NCBI GenBank assembly: GCA_028694565.1
Contig: JAQVKR010000054.1
Location: 1 to 10,496, forward strand
Direction: 5' to 3'
DNA length: 10,496 nucleotides
Origin: Gammaproteobacteria bacterium
GTDB lineage: Bacteria; Pseudomonadota; Gammaproteobacteria; DSM-26407
The translations under genes were made by a program, and so were the position numbers. Positions 5,689 to 10,496 of the stretch are shown piece after piece (the first letter of the stretch is position 1; every line of letters starts with the position of its first letter). The notes beneath the pieces were generated by a model that was not told where the DNA came from, did no database searches, and was given only the letters and a program-made list of their open reading frames with translations.

Positions 5689-6617
5689 ACTACACGCTGG
5701 TGGGGCTGTTCGTCCTGCTGCTCGGCGCCGGGTTCATCGCCACGGTGCTGTGGCTCACCGCGCGCACCGACACGGCGGAGTACGACACCTACGTCGCCTA
5801 TTTCTCCGAGTCGGTCTCCGGCCTCAACCCCAAGGCGTCGGTCAAGTACCGCGGCGTGGAAGTGGGACGCGTGAACCGGATCGCGCTGGACCGGGACAAT
5901 CCCGAGCGGGTGCAGCTGCTGCTGGCGATCGAGCGGGACACCCCCGTGAAGGAGGACACGGTGGCGATCCTCTCCACCCAGGGCATCACCGGGCTCGCCT
6001 ATGTGGAGCTCACCGGCGGCAGCCGCGAGGCCGCCATGCTGAGCGCCGCCCCGGGCGCGCCCTGGCCCGAAATCAGGACCGGCCCCTCGCTGCTGGTGCG
6101 CCTGGACACCGCGGTGACCACGGCGCTGACCCAGCTCAGCGAGGTGGCCGAGAGCTTCAACCGGATCAGCGAGCGGCTGCTGGCCCTGCTGGATGCCGAC
6201 AACCAGCGCGCCATCGCCGGCACGCTGGCCAACGTGGAGTCCATCACCGGCAGCCTCGCCGGGCGCATGGACGCGCTCGGCCGCGGCCTGGAGGAGCTGA
6301 AGGTGGTGCTGGAGAATACCGCCCGGGCCAGCGCCGGGCTGCCCGAGGTGATGCGCCAGGCCCAGGCCGGCATCGAGACGGTCACGGCGAGCGCGGCGAG
6401 CATCGACCGCCTCGCCCGCGATCTCGACGGGGTGGTGGTGGAGGGCGGCGCGGAGATGAACCGCCTCACCCGTGAGACCCTCGCCCCGCTCGGCCCCCTG
6501 CTGGCCGAGTTGCAGCGCCTGGTGGGCGCCCTCAACCGCTTCACCCAGGACCTGGAACAAAAACCCAACCTGCTGCTGCTCGGACGCCCCGCCCCGGCGC
6601 CCGGGCCCGGGGAGTGA
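5673..6617 (+). CDS. MlaD/MCE-domain periplasmic lipid-binding subunit with long helical C-terminus
   Basis: A 314-residue protein anchored by one N-terminal transmembrane helix (8-28), followed by a single MCE domain (about 38-116, with SGLNPKASVKYRGVEVGRV and ILSTQGITGLAYVELTGG). Residues about 140-295 are long, charged, alanine/leucine-rich helices likely to form a coiled coil or needle. The tail LLLGRPAPAPGPGE resembles the C-terminal 'GPGE' ending of many MCE subunits. E. coli MlaD is only about 180 residues and lacks this tail. MCE proteins assemble as hexameric rings with a central lipid channel; the helical part may extend that channel across the periplasm. AAGGAG (5662-5667) lies 5 nt before ATG. 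The start overlaps the ATPase gene by 16 nt, and the end is followed 5 nt later by the lipoprotein gene. Confidence 0.92.
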   Translation: MGGKVNYTLVGLFVLLLGAGFIATVLWLTARTDTAEYDTYVAYFSESVSGLNPKASVKYRGVEVGRVNRIALDRDNPERVQLLLAIERDTPVKEDTVAILSTQGITGLAYVELTGGSREAAMLSAAPGAPWPEIRTGPSLLVRLDTAVTTALTQLSEVAESFNRISERLLALLDADNQRAIAGTLANVESITGSLAGRMDALGRGLEELKVVLENTARASAGLPEVMRQAQAGIETVTASAASIDRLARDLDGVVVEGGAEMNRLTRETLAPLGPLLAELQRLVGALNRFTQDLEQKPNLLLLGRPAPAPGPGE

Positions 6618-6622
6618 TCGCC

Positions 6623-7237
6623 ATGCACCCTGTCCGTTGGCTGCTGCTTGCCCCGCTCCTCATCCTGCTGCCGGGCGGGTGCGCCACCTTCCCGGGCCAG
6701 AGCGCCGGCAAGCCGATGCAGACCTACATGCTGGCGCCCGAGCCGGCCGCCCGCGCGCCCGCGCCGGGGACGGGCCCGGTGCTGCTGGTCTCCACGCCCC
6801 AGGCCGAGGCCGGCTACGACAGCCGGCGGATGGCCTATACCGAGCGGCCGTTCGAGCTGCGCTACTTCGCCAACAACGCCTGGGCGGACGACCCGGCGCG
6901 GATGCTGGAGCCGCTGCTGGTGCGGCGGCTAGAGGCCCTGGGCAGGTACCGCGCGGTCATCACGCCGGGCGCCGGCGCCGATGCCGGGCTGCGGCTGGAC
7001 ACCTGGATCGAGGCGCTGGTGCAGGAGTTCCAGGTCGCCCCGGCGCGGGCAAGGATCGTGCTGCGGGTGCAGCTGACGGATCTGGCCGGGCGGCGGATAC
7101 TGGCCAGTGAGCGCATCGAGGCGACGGCGCCCACGCCCAGCGCGGATCCCTACGGCGGCGTCATCGCCGCCAACCGGGCGCTGGAGCAGGCGCTCGACCG
7201 GGTGGCGGACATCTGCGCCGGAGCGGGCGGCGAGTGA
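6623..7237 (+). CDS. ABC-type transport auxiliary lipoprotein (PqiC/YmbA-like)
   Basis: A 204-residue lipoprotein. The signal peptide (1-19) ends in the lipobox LPGGC with the lipidated cysteine at C20; the following residue is A, not D, so sorting to the outer membrane is expected. The mature part matches the ABC_trans_aux family: LLVSTPQAEAGYDSRRMAYTERPFELRYFANNAWADDPARML, then a helix, and the RIVLRVQLTDLAGRRILASERIEA strand pair. In PqiABC the related PqiC forms an outer-membrane ring that receives the MCE needle, and a similar docking role is inferred here. ATG at 6623 is preferred because GGGGAG (6609-6614) sits 8 nt upstream. A GTG at 6614 would give a 4-nt overlap with the MCE gene and three extra residues but has no good ribosome binding site. 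This is the last gene of the operon. Confidence 0.88.
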   Translation: MHPVRWLLLAPLLILLPGGCATFPGQSAGKPMQTYMLAPEPAARAPAPGTGPVLLVSTPQAEAGYDSRRMAYTERPFELRYFANNAWADDPARMLEPLLVRRLEALGRYRAVITPGAGADAGLRLDTWIEALVQEFQVAPARARIVLRVQLTDLAGRRILASERIEATAPTPSADPYGGVIAANRALEQALDRVADICAGAGGE

Positions 7238-7254
7238 GGGGGCGCAGATGATTC

Positions 7255-7280
7255 CACGCCAGGGCGCGAAGGCGCAAAGG
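7255..7280. repeat. Short intergenic repeat with tandem GGCGCRAA octamers
   Basis: The core is two adjacent octamers, GGCGCGAA (7263-7270) and GGCGCAAA (7271-7278), after CACGCCA. Strings of this 'CACGCC...GCGAAGGCGCAAAGG' kind occur between genes in many proteobacteria as far as I recall; copy number in this genome cannot be seen here. It lies 18 nt after the lipoprotein stop codon. Confidence 0.45.
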
Positions 7281-7313
7281 ACGCCGGGGAGGAGCAAGGC
7301 CGTTTCGCCGCGG

Positions 7314-7344
7314 GATTCATTGGCGCCCTGATTCATGGGCGCCC
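7314..7344. repeat. 15-bp direct repeat creating a GGCGCCC/GGGCGCC hairpin
   Basis: Two near-identical 15-mers lie 1 bp apart, 7314-7328 and 7330-7344, differing at one base (GATTCAT followed by T or G, then GGCGCCC). Because GGCGCC is self-complementary, the pair also forms a perfect 7-bp inverted repeat (7322-7328 with 7337-7343) around an 8-nt loop. This could help end transcription of the MCE operon, but no T-run follows. Confidence 0.6.
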
Positions 7345-7372
7345 GGGGGTTCCGGATGGACGGGGTGCGAAA

Positions 7373-7406
7373 CGGCGGCGGAAAGCGGGAATGCTCCCGC
7401 CGCCGG
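7373..7406 (-). terminator. Possible terminator hairpin for slyD
   Basis: Just past the slyD stop codon, GCGGGA (7385-7390) pairs with TCCCGC (7395-7400) around a 4-nt loop. The outer CGGCG and CGCCG segments (within 7373-7380 and 7401-7405) extend the stem across a bulge. On the minus strand the stem is followed only by TTTCG, so the U-tract is poor. Position and stem strength suggest a 3'-end structure; intrinsic termination is uncertain. Confidence 0.4.
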
Positions 7407-7412
7407 CTTCGA

Positions 7413-7898
7413 TCAGTCGTGGTGATGGCCGCCGGGGCCGTGTACGTGGCCGTGCTCCATCTCCTCGGCGGTGGCGTCGCGGACTTCGCGCACGGTGACG
7501 TCGAAGTTCAGGGTCACGCCGGCGAGCGGGTGGTTGCCGTCGACGGTGACCGTTTCGCCCTCGATATCCACCACCGTCACCACCAGCGGGCCGGTGTCGG
7601 TGCTGGCGTGGAACTGCATCCCCACCTGCAGGTCCTCGGCGCCCTGGAAACGGTCCTTCGGGACCTCCTGGCGCAGGGTGTCCATCCGTTCGCCGTAGCC
7701 CTGTTCCGGCGGAACGCGCACGTTGAGCTGCTCACCCGTCTGCTTGCCCTCGAGAGCCGACTCCAGGCCCGGGATGATGTTGTTCATCCCGTGGATGTAG
7801 GCCAGGGGCTCGCGCCCGTCCGAGGAGTCGATGACGGCACCATCATCATCGGTCAGGGTGTAGTCGATGGTGACGACCTTGTTCTTGGCAATCTGCAT
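7413..7898 (-). CDS. slyD: SlyD-type FKBP peptidyl-prolyl cis-trans isomerase with His-rich tail
   Basis: A 161-residue cytosolic folding catalyst and metallochaperone. The FKBP part starts MQIAKNKVVTIDYTLTDDDG and continues with PLAYIHGMNNIIPGLESALEGKQTGE (31-56). The insert-in-flap chaperone domain spans roughly 70-127 (QEVPKDRFQGAEDLQVGMQF then VTVDGNHPLAGVTLNFDV), which is SlyD-specific. The C-terminus EEMEHGHVHGPGGHHHD carries six histidines (H149, H151, H153, H158-160), a shorter version of the Ni-binding tail that supports hydrogenase and urease maturation in other bacteria. Start at 7898 is chosen because homology begins there; the frame extends upstream to 8123, but across the promoter region. 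The ribosome binding site is weak (ACAGG). No hydrogenase or urease gene is in the window. Confidence 0.95.
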   Translation of the reverse strand: MQIAKNKVVTIDYTLTDDDGAVIDSSDGREPLAYIHGMNNIIPGLESALEGKQTGEQLNVRVPPEQGYGERMDTLRQEVPKDRFQGAEDLQVGMQFHASTDTGPLVVTVVDIEGETVTVDGNHPLAGVTLNFDVTVREVRDATAEEMEHGHVHGPGGHHHD

Positions 7899-7932
7899 GA
7901 TCGGAAAACCTGTATTTGCTGATAAAGTTTCG

Positions 7933-7961
7933 AGGATACGCCCCCCATCCGCCGATGTCCA
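7933..7961 (-). promoter_or_regulatory. Sigma-70-like promoter for slyD
   Basis: Read on the minus strand: -35 TGGACA (7961-7956, 5 of 6 to TTGACA), a spacer of exactly 17 nt, and -10 TATCCT (7938-7933, 4 of 6). The predicted start near 7926 gives a leader of about 28 nt to the slyD ATG. It is the best-formed promoter I found in the window. Confidence 0.6.
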
Positions 7962-8000
7962 AGAAGGGGTGGGCAACCATTCTGCAACTATTTGATCGGC

Positions 8001-8035
8001 GCCGGCAAACCGGCCCGGACCTGCGCCAGTCCGGG
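8001..8035 (+). promoter_or_regulatory. Two tandem hairpins upstream of the multi-PAS sensor
   Basis: GCCGG-CAAA-CCGGC (8001-8014) is followed at once by CCCGGAC (8014-8020) pairing perfectly with GTCCGGG (8029-8035) around an 8-nt loop. The stems share base 8014, so only one can use it. They lie 45 nt or more before the sensor ATG, in what may be its leader or its promoter zone. No T-run follows. A regulatory role is only a possibility. Confidence 0.35.
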
Positions 8036-8079
8036 CATTCGATGCTGGCGCGCACACGGCTCCCCGACAGAGGTCGATC

Positions 8080-10496
8080 ATGCCCCGGATCCGGCACCGG
8101 CTCACGCCGCTGAACATCGCCATCGGCTACGGCCTGCTGGCCGCCCTCTGGATACTCTTCTCCGATCGGCTGGTCCTGCAACTCGCCGGAAGCGCCGAAC
8201 AGCTGCACCGGATGCAGACAATCAAGGGCTGGGCGTTCGTGGGCGTCACCGCGATTCTCCTGTTCCTGGTGGTCAACGGCCTGCGCAACCAGCTGATCCG
8301 CTCGCGCCGCGAGCTGGCCGCGAGCGAGGCCCACTACCGCAGCCTGGTGGAGAACGTTTCCGACGCCGTGGCCGTCCTCGACGCCGCCGGGACCATCCGC
8401 TACCAGAATCCCAGCTCGGAGTCCCTGCTGGGCTACCACCCGGGCGATCTCGAGGGCCTGGCCGCCGCCGAGATAATCCACCCCGAGGACCAGCCCCGGG
8501 CGCTGGCCAAGATTGCCGCCTTGGCCGGCAACCCGGGCAGCCAGGCGAAGCTGGAGCTGCGCCTGCTGCGCCACGACCACGCCTGGGTGCCGGTGGAGGT
8601 CACGGGACGCTCGGACCGCCACGCCGACGGCCGGGTGGAAATCGCCGTGGTGAGCCGGGACATCAGCGATCGCCGCCAGGCCCAGCGCGAGGCCGAGCAG
8701 CACCAGGCGGACCTGGAAAGCCTGCTGGAATTCTCGGCCGAGCTGGCCTCGCGCACCGATTTCGACGAAATCGCCGACCGGGCGCTGGAGACCGGTGCCC
8801 GCCTGCTGGGCCTGGATGCCTGCGCGCTGATGCGGCCGGGCCGCCAGCCCGGCACCCTGGTGGCCCGGCGGGTGCTGAATTGGCCCGCCGAACACGTGGA
8901 TCGCCTCATCTTCGGGCCGGGGGAGGGGCTCTCCAGCCATGTGCTGCGGACATGGAAGCCGGCGGTGGCGCGGGACTACACCCGCGAGGAGCGCTTCGCG
9001 GCGCCCGCCGTGGCCCTGGAGGCGGGCATGCGCTCGGCGGTCGCGGTGCCCATGCTGGCCGACGAGGAGATCACCGGCGTGCTGGTGGGCCACACCAGGA
9101 CGCTCCGGCAGTTCACCGGGCGGGAGATCGCACTCCTGCAGACCGTGGCCAACCAGGCCGCGCTGACCCTGCGCAACGCCGAGAGCCGCGCCGCGCTGTC
9201 CGAGAGCGAAACGCGCCACCGCTCCCTGGTGGAGCAGCTCCAGGAGGGCATCTTCCGCACCGACGGACAGGGCCGGGCCACCTTCCTCAACCCGGCCTGG
9301 GAGGTCATCACCGGCTTCCCGGTGGCCGAGGCGCTGGGCCGGTGCATCTTCAATTTCACCCCCTGGCGCGACCGGGCCGCCACCAAGCGGCGCTTCCACG
9401 TCCTGCTGACGGGCGGGGCCACCGAGCTGCGCGAGGAGATCCGCTTCCGGACCCGGGACGGCAGCCCGCGCTGGATCCAGGTGCATGCGCGGCGCATCGA
9501 GGACGCCGCCGGCGCGGTCATCGGCTGCGCCGGCACCCTCGTGGACATCAGCGAGCAGCGCCGCCTGAAGCGCTCGCTGGAGGAGAGCGAGGCGCGCCTG
9601 CGCTCGCTCATCAACGCCACGCCCGACATCATCTGCTTCAAGGACGGCGACGGCCGTTGGCTGGAGGCGAACGCGGCGAACCTGGAGCTCTTCGAGCTGC
9701 GGGGCGTGGATTACCGCAACCGCACCGATGCCGAGCTCGCCGGGCACTCCGCCGCCTACCGCATGTTCCTCGAGGCCTGTGCCCACAGCGACGGGAACGC
9801 CTGGCGCAACGGCGCCCCGACCCGCGGCGAGGAGCGCATCTCCCGCACCGACGGCGGCGAGAAGGTCTACGACGTCATCAGGGTGCCGCTGTTCAACGGC
9901 GACGGCAGCCGCCTGGGCCTGGTGGTGCTGGGCCGCGACGTGACCGAGCAGAGCCGGGCCCTGGAAGCCCTGAGCGAGAGCGAGGGCCGCTACCGGCAGA
10001 TATTCGAGAACAACGGCGCCATCAAGCTGCTCATCGACCCCGCGGATCTCTCCATCGTGGACGCCAACCCCGCGGCGGCCGCGTTCTACGGCTACCCGCT
10101 GGAGCGGCTGCGGAGGATGCGGATGACCGAGATCGACATCATCCCCCGGGAGGCCATCGAGGCGGAGAAGGCCCGGGCCCGGCAGGAATCACGACCTTTG
10201 CAGCTCCGCCATCGCCTCGCCTCCGGCGAGGTACGGACCATCCAGGCCCACGTGGGGCAGGTGGAGGTGGACGGCCGGGAGCTGGACTACGCCATCATCC
10301 AGGACGTCACCGATGGCCAGCGGGCGGAAGAGCAGCTGCGGCTCGCCGCCCGCGTGTTCGAGAGCACCAACGAGGGCGTGGTGGTGACCGCCACCGACGG
10401 AACCATCCTGACCGTCAACAACGCCTTCGAGCGCATCACCGGCTACAAGGCGCCGGAGGTCAAGGGGCAGAACCCGCGCATCCTCAAGTCCGACCG
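8080..10496 (+). CDS. Membrane-anchored multi-PAS/GAF sensory protein, C-terminal output domain beyond window
   Basis: The frame runs from ATG 8080 (AGAGGT at 8069-8074 upstream) to the window end without a stop: 805 residues seen. Two membrane helices (about 12-27 and 50-67) flank a short loop; the sequence LLAALWILFSDR then IKGWAFVGVTAILLFLV is an anchor I recognise from PAS/GGDEF sensors. Cytosolic domains follow: PAS1 (about 85-199, with NPSSESLLGY), GAF (about 214-366), PAS2 (379-494, NPAWEVITGF), PAS3 (507-622), PAS4 (638-748) and the start of PAS5 (757 on, NNAFERITGY and GQNPRILKS). Each PAS unit ends in a DIS/DVT-type linker and SESE-type helix. The PAS5 wording is typical of the PAS directly before GGDEF-EAL, so a c-di-GMP enzyme is the best guess; a histidine kinase is the alternative. 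No cofactor or ligand can be named. It is divergent from slyD. Confidence 0.9.
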   Translation, partial: MPRIRHRLTPLNIAIGYGLLAALWILFSDRLVLQLAGSAEQLHRMQTIKGWAFVGVTAILLFLVVNGLRNQLIRSRRELAASEAHYRSLVENVSDAVAVLDAAGTIRYQNPSSESLLGYHPGDLEGLAAAEIIHPEDQPRALAKIAALAGNPGSQAKLELRLLRHDHAWVPVEVTGRSDRHADGRVEIAVVSRDISDRRQAQREAEQHQADLESLLEFSAELASRTDFDEIADRALETGARLLGLDACALMRPGRQPGTLVARRVLNWPAEHVDRLIFGPGEGLSSHVLRTWKPAVARDYTREERFAAPAVALEAGMRSAVAVPMLADEEITGVLVGHTRTLRQFTGREIALLQTVANQAALTLRNAESRAALSESETRHRSLVEQLQEGIFRTDGQGRATFLNPAWEVITGFPVAEALGRCIFNFTPWRDRAATKRRFHVLLTGGATELREEIRFRTRDGSPRWIQVHARRIEDAAGAVIGCAGTLVDISEQRRLKRSLEESEARLRSLINATPDIICFKDGDGRWLEANAANLELFELRGVDYRNRTDAELAGHSAAYRMFLEACAHSDGNAWRNGAPTRGEERISRTDGGEKVYDVIRVPLFNGDGSRLGLVVLGRDVTEQSRALEALSESEGRYRQIFENNGAIKLLIDPADLSIVDANPAAAAFYGYPLERLRRMRMTEIDIIPREAIEAEKARARQESRPLQLRHRLASGEVRTIQAHVGQVEVDGRELDYAIIQDVTDGQRAEEQLRLAARVFESTNEGVVVTATDGTILTVNNAFERITGYKAPEVKGQNPRILKSD

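Noticed and set aside
6614..6622. GTG start at 6614 for the lipoprotein, giving a 4-nt overlap with the MCE gene
   Set aside because: It lacks a Shine-Dalgarno sequence at suitable distance, whereas ATG 6623 has GGGGAG 8 nt upstream and gives a normal lipoprotein signal peptide.
7238..7412. Possible small protein genes in the gap after the MCE operon
   Set aside because: Short open frames exist but consist of repeat-derived sequence without ribosome binding sites or recognisable composition.
7899..8123. N-terminal extension of SlyD to a 236-residue protein
   Set aside because: The SlyD/FKBP similarity begins at the ATG at 7898; the extension would run through a good -35/-10 promoter and into the start of the divergent sensor gene.
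7846..9786. A 646-residue minus-strand open frame opposite the PAS sensor
   Set aside because: It lies antisense to a frame with repeated PAS/GAF motifs, crosses the slyD promoter region and shows only biased composition.

Overview
This is a 10.5 kb stretch of a GC-rich bacterial chromosome, with strong G/C at third codon positions in every gene. The gene families (UPF0114/YqhA, SlyD with a His-rich tail, STAS-fused MlaE-type permease, a PAS sensor starting with a 'LWILFSD' membrane anchor) suggest a gammaproteobacterium, perhaps of a Chromatiales/Ectothiorhodospiraceae-like lineage. That placement is inference from family recognition. There are no transposases, tRNAs, rRNAs, CRISPR arrays or prophage genes, and no gene-free gap over 300 bases.

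Left part (1-2914). A heme-oxygenase-fold putative di-iron enzyme runs leftward out of the window (1-770). It is divergent from a beta-hydroxyacid dehydrogenase (899-1771). Then come a YqhA-type membrane protein (1853-2341), a 207-bp intergenic segment made almost entirely of short repeats (2342-2548), and a short-form CbiX/SirB sirohydrochlorin chelatase (2549-2914).

Central part (2993-7237). Five closely packed plus-strand genes look like one operon with an extended -10 promoter at 2941-2949. They are a NYN-LOTUS putative RNA-processing protein, a STAS-MlaE permease, an MlaF-type ATPase, a single-MCE-domain protein with a long helical tail, and a PqiC-like outer-membrane lipoprotein. The last four form an MCE lipid-transport system that bridges inner and outer membrane. 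No soluble MlaC-type carrier is encoded next to them. The RNA-processing gene is only 6 nt upstream of the permease gene.

Right part (7238-10496). A 175-bp segment of small repeats and hairpins separates the operon from slyD (7413-7898, minus strand), which has a good sigma-70-like promoter. Divergent from slyD is a large membrane-anchored multi-PAS/GAF sensor (8080 onward) that runs off the right end before its output domain.

Most of the window is ordinary chromosomal content. The parts most worth a second look are the (TGATGGG)n array after yqhA, which matches the canonical G-quadruplex pattern and has an inverted partner; the NYN-LOTUS gene leading the MCE operon; and the truncated di-iron-type enzyme at the left edge.
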